Part shown: positions 15,956 to 25,081 of the stretch, piece after piece
Layout of the letters: every line of letters begins with the position of its first letter
How positions within the stretch are numbered: the stretch's first letter is position 1
NCBI GenBank assembly: GCA_905181875.1
Contig: CAJIZH010000003.1
Location: 930,001-994,000 of the forward strand
DNA from: Flavobacteriales bacterium UBA6770
Lineage (GTDB): Bacteria; Bacteroidota; Bacteroidia; Flavobacteriales_G; Salibacteraceae
Direction: 5' to 3'
DNA: 64,000 nucleotides
Position numbers and translations under genes: made by a program
Notes under the pieces: model-generated
What the model was told of the DNA's origin: nothing
What the model saw: the letters and a program-made list of their open reading frames with translations, nothing else
The model's database searches: none

Positions 15956-16990
15956 TTACCTTACTAAATCCAAGTAAATGGGCAGATGATCAGAATAGCC
16001 GCCTTTATAACGCATTCCTAAATAAGTTCTTTTCAACTGCATTCCTTCATACTTAGGATCGGGTTCTAACAAATAATCTGCATTAAAAATGATAGCCGAC
16101 TTGTTCTTTATCTGTAGTCCTATTTTTGAATGGAAAAGCGATTCAGAGACAATAAACTGATCTATTATATTCCAGTCTCCTTGATATTTATTCGTTCCTT
16201 GTTTATCAACATATGGATACATCATGTTATAATATTCCGCTTTTAAGCTCGTGTCTAATTCTGCTTTAAATACATCTTTCATACTCTTATCAATTGGAGC
16301 ATCGTTAAAGTCACCCACAGCTATCATTTGTTTTGGTGATTCTAAGTTATTGCGATGAGCGAGAAGTGTTTTTGCAACATGCATTCTCGCATTTTCAGTT
16401 TCTAATTGTCCACCCCAACGACTTGGCCAGTGATTTACGTAAAAGTCAATTGTATCTGCTTGTAGAATTACCATTCTAGCATAAAGAATATCTCGCGTTT
16501 TATATTTCTTATCCCAAGGAAATATAATAGGAATGGCCTCTGTATGAATAAGCTGTATTTTTTCTGGTAGATAAATAAACCCAACATCTATTCCTCTGCG
16601 ATCTGGGCTTTCAAAATGGACAATCTTGTAACCATCTTCTTTTAACGGTGTTAAGTTAAGAAGGTCTTCAATCACCCTTCTATTTTCCAATTCACAAAGT
16701 GCAATTAGTTCAATTGCCTCCCACCCGCCAACGGATGCAGCAACTTTACTTATATGATGCAGTTTGGTTCTATATTTTCTTTCGTTCCAATGTTTATCCC
16801 CTTTTTCGGTGAACTCATCATCACGTTTCACAGGATCATTCTCTATATCAAAAAGGTTTTCTACATTGTAAAAAGCAATTCTTATTCCATTTTTTCCTCG
16901 CACATCATCCGTGAAATTATCTTGTGAAAATGAGATTAGTGATAAAAGAACACCACATAAAATAAAGAATGAATAGTACCTTATTTTCAA
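15956..16990 (-). CDS. endonuclease/exonuclease/phosphatase (EEP) family protein, secreted
   Basis: The chosen TTG start at 16990 gives a signal peptide (LKIRYYSFFILCGVLLSLIS) and avoids overlap with rpiB. A longer ATG frame begins at 17065 but would overlap rpiB by 59 nt and bury the signal. EEP motifs are in order: IAFYNVENLFD, ALCELENRRV (Mg-binding Glu), VNHWPSRWGG (catalytic His), VGDFND, and a C-terminal SDHLPI (His). Such enzymes cleave phosphodiester or phosphomonoester bonds in nucleic acids, lipids or inositol phosphates. The substrate is not evident. It follows rpiB, perhaps in one transcript. Confidence 0.82.
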   Translation of the reverse strand: MKIRYYSFFILCGVLLSLISFSQDNFTDDVRGKNGIRIAFYNVENLFDIENDPVKRDDEFTEKGDKHWNERKYRTKLHHISKVAASVGGWEAIELIALCELENRRVIEDLLNLTPLKEDGYKIVHFESPDRRGIDVGFIYLPEKIQLIHTEAIPIIFPWDKKYKTRDILYARMVILQADTIDFYVNHWPSRWGGQLETENARMHVAKTLLAHRNNLESPKQMIAVGDFNDAPIDKSMKDVFKAELDTSLKAEYYNMMYPYVDKQGTNKYQGDWNIIDQFIVSESLFHSKIGLQIKNKSAIIFNADYLLEPDPKYEGMQLKRTYLGMRYKGGYSDHLPIYLDLVR

Positions 16991-17006
16991 AACGGAATGG
17001 TTATAA

Positions 17007-17444
17007 TTATTTATTAAGAATTTTATCAATCCGTGCTTGGTGTCTTCCTCCTTCATATTCAGCATTCAAATAAGCATCAAGAATATCTAAAGCCTCTGCT
17101 TCTGAAACAAAACGTGCAGGAATCGTGCAAATATTTGCTTTATTATGCTGTTTAGCCAGCGTTGCAATTTCCGGTTTCCAGCATAATGCTGCACGAATCC
17201 CTTGATGTTTGTTAGCAGCCATGTTAATACCGTTACCACTGCCGCACATTAAAAGGCCAAAGTCTACTTCGCCGACCTCTACGCTATTAGCAACCAAATG
17301 GCCAAAGTCAGCATAATCACAACGTTCATCGCTCATCGGACCTTTGTCAAGTATTTCGTATCCTTTTTTAGTTAAATACTTTTTTAAAACTTCTTTAAGA
17401 TCATACCCTGCATGATCACCACCAATAGCTACTTTCATACTCAC
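17007..17444 (-). CDS. rpiB: ribose 5-phosphate isomerase B
   Basis: 145 residues. The start MKVAIGGDHAGYDLK and the active-site region DFGLLMCGSGNGINMAANKHQGIRAALC (Cys base, GSGxG phosphate loop) are characteristic of RpiB/LacAB. It interconverts ribose-5-phosphate and ribulose-5-phosphate in the non-oxidative pentose phosphate pathway. ATG codons encode residues 1 and 3; either could be used. It is upstream of the EEP-family gene on the minus strand. Confidence 0.93.
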   Translation of the reverse strand: MSMKVAIGGDHAGYDLKEVLKKYLTKKGYEILDKGPMSDERCDYADFGHLVANSVEVGEVDFGLLMCGSGNGINMAANKHQGIRAALCWKPEIATLAKQHNKANICTIPARFVSEAEALDILDAYLNAEYEGGRHQARIDKILNK

Positions 17445-17992
17445 TAATTTTTACAAAAATACAGATATCATTTTGTGAATTCGTGGATTTGAACATTAGA
17501 TAATCATTAAAATATACCCCATAATTTATACTTAAAATGTTGATTACTAGATTAGTAAATTATAAAAATCACGGTTATAAACAATATCACTAAATATAGG
17601 CTGATAACCATGTTAATAAGGGTTCATAAAAGATGACTAATAAAATAATGTCAATTCAAATCTATTTTGGATGATGTTTTATTTGGAAAAGTCAAGGCTT
17701 ACTTATCTTTATAAATATTTTTTTACTAGCATAAGAATAGACTTAATGAACATCAAAAAATAAAAATACTTATGAGTCAAAATAGGTTAGTTGCAAAAAG
17801 TAGACGTTTGTTTATAACCCTAAACAATTGAATCAAAATCATACCATTTGATAAGCAACCTTGTTCATTGAGTGTTATTAACTATTTACAACTTCAAAAA
17901 GCAATAATTTTGGGCATTAATTATTAACACTACTAACACTATAGTAATAGTAGTAAAGTTTACAATTAAAAAATTTATAGAAGTTATATATC
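17445..17992. other. AT-rich intergenic region between divergent genes
   Basis: 548 nt with no convincing gene. A possible promoter -7 box TAATTTTG lies at 17905-17912. A nested palindrome at 17929-17954 has arms ACTACTA and TAGTAGT around ACTATAGT, 39 nt before the next gene, and could be an operator or leader hairpin. No DnaA-box cluster was seen, so there is no support for a replication origin here. Confidence 0.45.
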
Positions 17993-19519
17993 GTGTTTAA
18001 AACCTTTTTCAGCCTCTTTACTTGTTTGCTCTACTTTGGTCTTGTTGCCCAAAAGATAGACTCAATTCCCAATGGAAAATTTATACAGTACGAATATCCT
18101 AGTGGAAAAATATCAAGCGAAGGATTTTTATTAAAAGGAAAACCAGAAGGATACTGGAAAAATTATTATTCAAATGGAAATATAAAAAGCGAAGGACTTA
18201 GGGAAAATTATGCGCTTGAAGGTAACTGGAAGTTTTACAATGAAAACAGCATAATTCAAAAGGAAATAATCTATTCAGCGGGAAAGAAATTTGGTATTCA
18301 AAAAATGTATTCTACTGAAGGATTTTTGTTAAGAAAAGAACCCTATCTAAAAGATACTTTGCACGGAACAGTATTATCATTTTATCCCGATGGAAGAATT
18401 TCTAAAAAAACTCCTTTTGAAAAAGGTAAAAAGGAAGGTGTTTCAACACAATATGATGAAACTGGTGCTATAGTAGCATTAATTGAGTACAAAAATGATT
18501 TGATTTATAACCGGCAATACATAAATAAAAAAGATAAAAATGGATTAAAACAAGGTCGCTGGAAAGCTTTTTACCCAAATGAGCAAATAAAAAATGAAGG
18601 AAACTATTTTAATAATTTGAAAGATGGTTATTGGAAATTATTTAATGAAAAAGGTTTATTGATTAGTACCGTAAAGTACGACAGTGGAAAGCTATCAAAA
18701 AATGCTGCTGAAATAGATTTTTTAGATATCAGAAAGACTTTTCATAAAGAAGGTAACGTTGCTAGTATATGTAATTATAACGGACAAGGTAAAAGAGAAG
18801 GTATTTGTAGAGAATATGATACGACTGGAGCGGTATTAAGTGCAGCAGTATACAGAAATGGTAAATTATTAGGTAGTGGAATGGCGGATAAGGATGGAAT
18901 AAAAACAAGCCATTGGGAAGAGTACTACAATGACGGTGTTTTAAGAGCTGAAGGAGATTATAAACAAGGTGAAAAATTTGGTGAATGGGTATTCTATTAC
19001 AGAGAAGGACAAGTAGAGCAAAAAGGATCATTTACAAAAGGAGAATTGTATGATGGAACATGGACTTGGTTCCACAAGAATGGAAATATATGGCGCAGCG
19101 AAGTATATTATTATGGGTTAGAAAATGGTCCTTTTGTGGAGTATTCAGATTCTAGTACAGTTATATCAGAGGGTGAGTTTATTGAAGGATTAGAAGACGG
19201 TCCTTGGTTGTATCAGCTTAATGATCACAAAGAAGTTGGGGATTATAGTAATGGTCAACGAGAAGGTGAGTGGTTGCATTATTATTTTAATGAAACTGTT
19301 CGTTTCAAAGGAAAGTATGAATCGGGTTTGCCTGAAGGGAGACATACTTATTATTACGATACTGGAAAAAAAATGCTAGAAGGAAAATATGAATTTGGTT
19401 TAAAAAATAATACTTGGACGCGATACAATCGCGACGGAACTATTTTAGTTAAAATATATTTTAGAGACGGAAAAGAAATAAAAATCGATGGTGCTAAAGT
19501 TAAGCCTACTATTGATTAG
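17993..19519 (+). CDS. secreted MORN-repeat (YwqK-like) protein
   Basis: 508 residues from a GTG start. A signal peptide (about 1-20, FFSLFTCLLYFGLVAQ) is followed by roughly 18 copies of a 20-25-residue MORN-type unit of the form G-x-W-x-x-Y-y-x-(d/n)-G-x-i-x-x-E-G-x-y-x-x-g-x-x-x-G over the whole length. MORN repeats form extended beta sheets used in protein or lipid binding. Databases often call this family 'YwqK antitoxin', but no toxin gene is adjacent, so an antitoxin role is not supported. It appears monocistronic, ending 30 nt before tRNA-Val. Confidence 0.82.
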   Translation: MFKTFFSLFTCLLYFGLVAQKIDSIPNGKFIQYEYPSGKISSEGFLLKGKPEGYWKNYYSNGNIKSEGLRENYALEGNWKFYNENSIIQKEIIYSAGKKFGIQKMYSTEGFLLRKEPYLKDTLHGTVLSFYPDGRISKKTPFEKGKKEGVSTQYDETGAIVALIEYKNDLIYNRQYINKKDKNGLKQGRWKAFYPNEQIKNEGNYFNNLKDGYWKLFNEKGLLISTVKYDSGKLSKNAAEIDFLDIRKTFHKEGNVASICNYNGQGKREGICREYDTTGAVLSAAVYRNGKLLGSGMADKDGIKTSHWEEYYNDGVLRAEGDYKQGEKFGEWVFYYREGQVEQKGSFTKGELYDGTWTWFHKNGNIWRSEVYYYGLENGPFVEYSDSSTVISEGEFIEGLEDGPWLYQLNDHKEVGDYSNGQREGEWLHYYFNETVRFKGKYESGLPEGRHTYYYDTGKKMLEGKYEFGLKNNTWTRYNRDGTILVKIYFRDGKEIKIDGAKVKPTID

Positions 19520-19525
19520 AAAAAT

Positions 19526-19533
19526 TAGATTTG
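19526..19533 (+). promoter_or_regulatory. promoter -7 box for tRNA-Val
   Basis: TAGATTTG matches TAnnTTTG exactly and lies 16 nt before the tRNA 5' end. Confidence 0.6.
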
Positions 19534-19549
19534 CACAACTTAGAATTAA

Positions 19550-19624
19550 GGGTCATTAGCTCAGTTGGTTTAGAGCGCTGCCTTGACAGGGCAGAGGTCA
19601 CTGGTTCGAATCCAGTATGACTCA
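19550..19624 (+). tRNA. tRNA-Val (GAC)
   Basis: The acceptor stem GGGTCAT pairs with ATGACTC (one G-U). The anticodon stem-loop CTGCC-TTGACAG-GGCAG carries anticodon GAC. The T arm is ACTGG-TTCGAAT-CCAGT. The discriminator is A. CCA is not encoded. The downstream 1.8 kb consists of decayed genes. Confidence 0.95.
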
Positions 19625-19696
19625 CAAGTAAAAAGCACCTAAAACAAAAACACATTAACGTACTAACGGAAAGAGATTTTTTGAATAATTATATTT

Positions 19697-19912
19697 TTAG
19701 AAGTGAAAAAAGACCTTTAGCCCACCATTAAAATTATCTAAACTTAACACGTTTGTGTTACTATCTTGAATTGTATATTCATCATAACCTAAGGTATATC
19801 TCTCATAAGTTGTTTCATTATTTGTGAGGTTTGTAACCCTAATACCCAACCCTAACTCAATACCAATAGATATTTTAGGAGCTATCAAATACTCTGTCCT
19901 TCCAAAACCTCA
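19697..19912 (-). pseudogene. remnant of an outer-membrane beta-barrel protein (C-terminus)
   Basis: The open frame reads GFGRTEYLIAPKISIGIELG and ends NGGLKVFFHF then stop. The alternating pattern and the final aromatic F-F-H-F fit the last strands of an outer-membrane beta-barrel. A TGA stop lies just upstream and no start or signal peptide is attached, so only about 70 C-terminal residues survive. The 200 nt upstream do not show the rest of the gene. Confidence 0.55.
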
Positions 19913-20126
19913 TAACACTGGTGATTTAAAAAAGGAAAAACAAAAAGAATTTAAGTAAACAAATTAATGTGACGCAAACCAGCCAAGCTTACTTACAAAT
20001 ACGTCATTAAAATAGCTGGCGCGTTTTTCTGAAATTATTTAAAGGTACTGTATGTATCCCATAAGATCTTATTAACAATCTATATTGAACAGGTATGCTC
20101 ATTAACAATAGAAAAAAGAATACAAT

Positions 20127-20617
20127 CTAGCTAATGTAATATTCAAATACACGTTTATCAGCCTCAGATCGCCTTCCATCTACTATTACTATGGTTTTAG
20201 TATTTATTATGTTTAATAATATACTTCTATTAGCTTTCATTGTATCTAAAGAAAGGTGATTAATTCTCAGTAACGAATCTAGCTCTGGCCGAGTAATTAG
20301 CTTGTATTTAAACGGAATAAGATCATTTCCAGTATCTATAATTTCTAGAGTTGAATTATTAGCGCTCCTTTTAAAAGAGCTTACAATAATTTTTTGGATT
20401 GCTTTAGTTTTAATAAAGAACACACTCAATACGACAAGGATAAAAAACATAAGTGAAACACAAAAAGGGACGAGCCTTTTTTGTCCTCATTATTTTGATT
20501 TGTCAGTTCAAAGTAACTTAAGTAGCTGTGTGTGTATATTTTAGTGTCAGTGTTAATAATAGCGGAATCAACAGCACCATTAAAGGATCTGTAGAATAAT
20601 TTATACCGTTTAAACAA
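20127..20617 (-). pseudogene. frameshifted hypothetical single-pass membrane protein
   Basis: Two overlapping frames join into one protein if one base is added or removed in the A6 run (T6 on the plus strand, 20477-20482). The N-part starts at TTG 20617 and reads to TNQNNEDKK. The C-part continues RLVPFCVSLMFFILVVLSVFF (a membrane helix), then about 90 soluble residues with IVIVDGRRSEADKRVFEYYIS. About 163 residues in total. The family was not recognised. It is called a pseudogene because adjacent genes are also broken, but a homopolymer sequencing error is an equal alternative. Confidence 0.55.
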
Positions 20618-20623
20618 CGCCTA

Positions 20624-21382
20624 TTAGAAAAATTTTGATGTCAAAAACCCTTTATTTTTCTTGGTAAATATCCAGTATGTGCAATTATTTGGGTGTTTTT
20701 GATTTATTGGATGAAAGATTTGGTAGCGTTTAGATTCAAAAATTAAGTGGACTGTGATAGAAGCTCTAATAATTCCTGGTTTTATATTATCTGAAACACC
20801 AACCTCATAGTACGTATTAATTGCCAAATTGATTTGACCATAAACACAATCCCCAAAAGAAAGGACTAGAGCGAATTTTATAGGGGTGCTTTTTTAGAAA
20901 TATACAGTTTAGCGTGTCATTGTATATCCAAGAAGTAAGAATTTGTTCGATATATTTGGGGTTATTTTCAACTCCAACTTTAAACCATTCCCTTACTCTA
21001 AAATCAAACCCTGTTAATTCAGAACAACGACCAAACAAACCTGTTCCACCACAACCAAACAGAGCAGAGTCATAGATAAAATTATATCGATTGAAATTAT
21101 GGCCATACTAAACATTTCTACTTAATTTTTTAATCACAATAAGTGGATTTAATTTGATTTCAAACAAATGAAGTGTTCCTCGCGGATTATAGTAAAAAAC
21201 AGAATCGTTGAGGAAGGTTATACTTTTAAAAAAATAACTTTTTGTAAGAATGTTTGATCTGTTGGCATTAGCGCTCTAATTTTAGGAAAAATTAGAGCCG
21301 TGTCCATTAACGGAGGAGCCGCGAAACAGTATACAACAATACGTATCGTAAAGACTAAAATATTGGCTAGTATTGTTTTCAT
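20624..21382 (-). pseudogene. decayed hypothetical gene with frameshifts and an internal stop
   Basis: Reading from ATG at 21382 gives a signal-like start (MKTILANILVFTIRIVVYCF). The coding trace then crosses a frameshift near an A7 run (21228-21234), continues with FLNDSVFYYNPRGTLHLFEI, and meets an in-frame TAG at 21108-21110. It resumes as YGHNFNRYNFIYDSALFG and WFKVGVENNPKYIEQIL, then shifts frame again near 20870-20886 into FALVLSFGDCVYGQINLA and YYEVGVSDNIKPGIIRASI, and ends at 20624. Three or more lesions in about 250 codons argue for true decay. The family was not recognised. Confidence 0.6.
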
Positions 21383-21566
21383 AATTCAATATAAACGTAT
21401 ATTTTTTTAAAAAAAAGTTGAGTGCTTTAAAGTCCTGTATAGTTAACTCCCTAATCAAAACGTTTTTAGTGTTAGCAGTGTTTTAAAAATAACACATCCA
21501 GTGGTTATGGTAATTAATACTATAAGTTGTATTATATTCGTTTCATTATTAACAAATAGAATAAAT

Positions 21567-22898
21567 ATGATTAAAAAAACTACGTTATCAGTACTAGCAG
21601 TACTAGCTACAACTTTAGGTTTTTCTCAGAATGGACCTATTGATTTTGAAACGGGAGGCCAAGGAGCTAACTGGACCTGGACTGTTTTTGAAAACTCTAC
21701 AAATCCAGCACTAACATTTATTGCAAACCCGGACATGTCAGGCGATAATACTTCAGCTACTGTGGCAAAATTTACTGCTCTTCAAGCTGGTAATCCCTAT
21801 GCAGGATGTGAATCATCTCATGGAAATATTGACCTCGGAACCTTTGTATTAGATACTACTAACTCTATTATTAAAATAATGGTTTGGAAAACATCTATTA
21901 GTGATGTTGGCATGAAACTTATATCAGCTAAAGGTTGGGCATTACCAGAATTAAAGGTAGCAAATAAACTTATTAATAAATGGGAAGAGTTAACGTTCGA
22001 TTTTTCTTCATTCGCTAATCCACCCGCAAGTCAAGGGCTGTATGATCAAATAGTTGTTTTCCCAGATTATATCGCTAGAACTAAAGACAATATTGTTTAT
22101 TTTGATAATATATCTTTTAACTCTATCACTGGTGGTTCTGGTGGCGGAGGAGGGGTTAAGCCAGCTGAACCAAGTGCTGCCGCTCCAGTTCCTACACGAA
22201 TTGATTCAAATGTTATTTCTGTATTTAGCGATACGTATACTGACATTGCAGGAGTAGATTTTAATCCAGGTTGGGGACAAAGCACTGTTGTTAAGAGTAT
22301 ACAGATTAAAGGAAATAACACATATAGATATAATGGTTTAAATTACCAAGGAATTGATTTAAATGGCACTAATAGTGTTTCTGAAATGGAATATTTGCAC
22401 GTTGATATATGGTCAGCTAATTCAACAGCTTTAAATGTATTTTTGATTAGCTCCGGTCCGGTTGAAACACCATCTGCCATTGTAACTCCTACTGCGGGTT
22501 GGTTAAGTGTAGATATTTCATTAACGGATTTTACTCCTGTTGATCTTAATGATATTATTCAATTAAAGTTTGATGGAAACGGAGATATTTTTATGGATAA
22601 TTTATATTTCTATAAAAAAACTAGTATAGTTGATACTATCGTTGAAGAACCAAACTTTATAAATGAATCTTTTTTAAATGGAATAAATCAACTATACCCT
22701 AATCCAGTTATATCTGGTAACGAGGTAAGGTTTATCGAAGAAATTTCTCATATCGAGTTATTAGATTTAAGTGGAAGATTACTTAAAAAGGAAAATAACA
22801 ATGTGATAAGTACTATTGGTTTAGATCAAGGAACCTACGTAGTTAGAGCTACCAATTTAGTTGGAAAAGTAAGTACACAACAACTGATTATTAAGTAA
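21567..22898 (+). CDS. type IX-secreted carbohydrate-binding-like protein
   Basis: 443 residues from ATG 21567, chosen because MIKKTTLSVLAVLATTLGFSQ is a clean signal peptide; an ATG at 21501 is less likely. Two beta-sandwich modules follow (about residues 25-190 and 215-355). Both have the aromatic-rich, FDNISF/MDNLYFY-ending pattern of carbohydrate-binding modules in glycan-active secreted proteins. A GGSGGGGG linker and an A/P-rich stretch separate them. The C-terminus (LYPNPVISGNEVRF to GTYVVRATN and STQQLIIK) is a type IX sorting domain. No catalytic domain is seen. A strong terminator follows, so it is probably a single-gene unit. Confidence 0.8.
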   Translation: MIKKTTLSVLAVLATTLGFSQNGPIDFETGGQGANWTWTVFENSTNPALTFIANPDMSGDNTSATVAKFTALQAGNPYAGCESSHGNIDLGTFVLDTTNSIIKIMVWKTSISDVGMKLISAKGWALPELKVANKLINKWEELTFDFSSFANPPASQGLYDQIVVFPDYIARTKDNIVYFDNISFNSITGGSGGGGGVKPAEPSAAAPVPTRIDSNVISVFSDTYTDIAGVDFNPGWGQSTVVKSIQIKGNNTYRYNGLNYQGIDLNGTNSVSEMEYLHVDIWSANSTALNVFLISSGPVETPSAIVTPTAGWLSVDISLTDFTPVDLNDIIQLKFDGNGDIFMDNLYFYKKTSIVDTIVEEPNFINESFLNGINQLYPNPVISGNEVRFIEEISHIELLDLSGRLLKKENNNVISTIGLDQGTYVVRATNLVGKVSTQQLIIK

Positions 22899-22916
22899 TT
22901 TTAAGTACACTTTTTT

Positions 22917-22952
22917 GAAAGAAAGAGCCACATTTGTGGCTCTTTCTTTTTT
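22917..22952 (+). terminator. intrinsic terminator
   Basis: GAAAGAGCCAC (22921-22931) pairs with GTGGCTCTTTC (22936-22946) around a 4-nt loop, followed by a T-rich run. It ends the upstream type IX-secreted protein transcript, and its symmetry may also stop minus-strand transcripts. Confidence 0.85.
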
Positions 22953-22955
22953 GTT

Positions 22956-23132
22956 TTAAACATAAACCAACTCATCCCAGCCAAGCATAAATCCATATGC
23001 TTGAAAGAAACAGACATATGATTCCCCGTATTGGTTAGGTGAGTCCAAGTCCACCTCATTAAAGAGGTTTTACCCGATCCATTCAAAGGGGTGTGTTATG
23101 TTATTTGTTAGCTTAAACGCCTCCTTTAATGG
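22956..23132 (-). pseudogene. short 3' remnant of an unidentified gene
   Basis: One minus-strand frame reads EAFKLTNNITHPFEWIG, an in-frame TAA at 23070-23072, then NLFNEVDLDSPNQYGESYV and ends GFMLGWDELVYV with a stop. The composition looks protein-like, but the trace is only 58 codons and contains one stop, so it is probably the tail of a lost gene. The rest of the gap to 23334 shows nothing clear. Confidence 0.3.
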
Positions 23133-23334
23133 TTACAGCTTTCCTCCTATGTTCAAATAGGTCGATGCATAAATAAGCAAAATTCAAAAAAAGTATTTTC
23201 GTAACAGTTGTCACTATTGGAGTTCTTTCTTCCTTGGGAGGCCTCATAATAATAGTGCTTTTAAATTTTTATCGCAAGTTTAAGTATATTGCCACTTAGG
23301 ATATTATTCCTTTGATTATTTATAATTGAGCAAA

Positions 23335-24258
23335 ATGGATTTTAGAGTTTTAAGGTTTTTCATTTTTATTGGCCTTATAGGATTGGGTGGTGTTGCAAAA
23401 TCACAACACTATGCATCTATGCTAAAACAACCAGCCACATGGTACGTAACCTTTTGTGGGCAATCAACATGCTTTACAGATTTTTATTCAAGTGAGGGTG
23501 ATACAATAATTAACGGAAAGCGGTATCGCTTTATGGTTGATTTTCATTTTAACAGAGCAGTTGTAGTAAGAGAAGATACATTGAGAGGTAAGGTATATTT
23601 TAGGTATTTGTATGGCCAACGAAAACACACAGATGTTCTTATGTATGATTATTCTTTAAAATTAAACGACTCGATTTACATTTTTAATCCAAATTCTCCA
23701 ATTCCAGAAGACTCTCTGGGACAATATGATGTAGTAAGAGTAGACTCTGTACTCACGGAAAAAGGATACCGAAAGAGGTTGAAATTAGATAGACACGACC
23801 AAACGTCAAATGAATATCTAACTACCACATGGGTTGAGGGTATTGGTGGGTTGTCTTATATAAACACGCCCGCAGTAGGACCTGAACTTTACGGGTTAGG
23901 TGAGTTGAGTTGTTTTACGTTTAATGGGACGAGTCAGGTTTATAGCAGTGATTTCTCTAAGAAGAATAACAATTGCAACATAAATTTTACACAGAAAAGT
24001 GATGCCATAGGACTTACTGAATTGGGAGGGTTTGCTGTCAAAATCTATCCCAATCCAACAACTAAGTATATTAATATTAGTGGTTTAGCTGAAACGGCGA
24101 TAAGAGTAGAAGTTCAAGATTACTTAGGAAGAACAATCTTTGAAAAGAATGATAATTCAAAAATAATTGATTTTTCTCTAGTTAAATCAGGGATTTATGT
24201 TGTGTCAATATTCGAGGGAAATGAACTTATCAATAGGCATAGAGTTATAAAAAAATAA
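23335..24258 (+). CDS. hypothetical secreted protein with type IX sorting domain
   Basis: 307 residues from ATG 23335; a TTG 9 nt upstream is the alternative. The signal peptide is about residues 5-24 (FFIFIGLIGLGGVAKSQ). The body is an uncharacterised beta-rich domain with CGQSTCF and a second Cys pair (SCF, NCN) that could form disulfides. The last 75 residues (VKIYPNPTTKYINISG to SGIYVVSIFEGNELINRH) are a type A Por sorting domain, so the product is exported through T9SS and probably anchored at the surface. No enzymatic motif was recognised. Confidence 0.75.
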   Translation: MDFRVLRFFIFIGLIGLGGVAKSQHYASMLKQPATWYVTFCGQSTCFTDFYSSEGDTIINGKRYRFMVDFHFNRAVVVREDTLRGKVYFRYLYGQRKHTDVLMYDYSLKLNDSIYIFNPNSPIPEDSLGQYDVVRVDSVLTEKGYRKRLKLDRHDQTSNEYLTTTWVEGIGGLSYINTPAVGPELYGLGELSCFTFNGTSQVYSSDFSKKNNNCNINFTQKSDAIGLTELGGFAVKIYPNPTTKYINISGLAETAIRVEVQDYLGRTIFEKNDNSKIIDFSLVKSGIYVVSIFEGNELINRHRVIKK

Positions 24259-24307
24259 ATCTAAAAACACGCATTTACAATTGGCGCCGATCGCCCTATC
24301 ACGACTT

Positions 24308-25081
24308 ATGAAAACTAAAGAAGAAATAACTAAAAACTGGTTACCAAGATACACAGGGGCGAGATTAGATCAATTTGGAACTTACATATTACTCACCAAT
24401 TTTAAAAAATATCTTAAGGATTTCTGCGAATTAACCGGAGCTGAAATAGTGGATACAACAGCAGCCATGCCCATGGCTACGTCTGGAGACATTACAATGA
24501 TTAATTTTGGAATGGGGAGTGCTAACGCGGCAACTATTATGGATTTATTAAGCAGTATTTCTCCTAAAGCAGTTCTCTTTTTAGGAAAATGTGGAGGAGT
24601 TAAAAAGAAAAATCGTCTCGGTGATTTTATATTACCAATTGCCGCAATAAGGGGAGAGGGAACGTCCAACGACTACTTACCACCAGAAGTTCCTGCATTG
24701 CCTGCCTTTAGTTTGCAAAAAGCAGTCTCAACAACTATTCGAGACAATAATCAAGACTATTATACGGGAACGGTTTTCACAACCAATCGCCGTGTTTGGG
24801 AATTTGATGAAAAGTTTAAAGAATATCTGAGAACAACCCGTTGTATGGGTATTGATATGGAAACAGCAACTGTATTTATTGTCGGTTTTTCTAATGAAAT
24901 ATCAACAGGAGCTTTATTATTAGTGTCGGATCAGCCAATGGTTCCTGAGGGAGTAAAAACGCAGTCCACTGATGAAATAGTGAGTAAAAATTTTGGAAAC
25001 TTGCACATTAAAATTGGTATTGAATCCTTGAATCAGCTTAGAGAAAAAGGTAATACGGTGAAGCACTTACAGTTTGCTTAA
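24308..25081 (+). CDS. amn: AMP nucleosidase
   Basis: 257 residues from ATG 24308; a TTG at 24281 would add nine atypical residues. Nucleoside phosphorylase fold: ITMINFGMGSANAATIMD, FLGKCGGVKKKNRLGDFI, and the substrate-binding GIDMETATVFIVG with LLLVSDQPMVPEGVKT. These are characteristic of the short Bacteroidota AMP nucleosidases, which split AMP into adenine and ribose-5-phosphate. It shares only an 8-nt overlap with the truncated ORF that follows. The family is sure; the AMP versus other nucleotide preference is inferred. Confidence 0.85.
   Translation: MKTKEEITKNWLPRYTGARLDQFGTYILLTNFKKYLKDFCELTGAEIVDTTAAMPMATSGDITMINFGMGSANAATIMDLLSSISPKAVLFLGKCGGVKKKNRLGDFILPIAAIRGEGTSNDYLPPEVPALPAFSLQKAVSTTIRDNNQDYYTGTVFTTNRRVWEFDEKFKEYLRTTRCMGIDMETATVFIVGFSNEISTGALLLVSDQPMVPEGVKTQSTDEIVSKNFGNLHIKIGIESLNQLREKGNTVKHLQFA

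Noticed and set aside
17445..17992. AT-rich gap as a replication origin
   Set aside because: No cluster of DnaA boxes was found, and AT-richness is general in intergenic DNA here.
17993..19519. MORN-repeat protein as an antitoxin (YwqK label)
   Set aside because: No toxin-like gene is adjacent and the protein has a signal peptide; the label is a naming habit, not evidence.
22956..23086. 61-codon minus frame beginning MNGSGKTSLMRWTWT as a P-loop protein
   Set aside because: Out of frame with the more protein-like trace in the same place and too short for any NTPase domain; the GSGKTS string is fortuitous.
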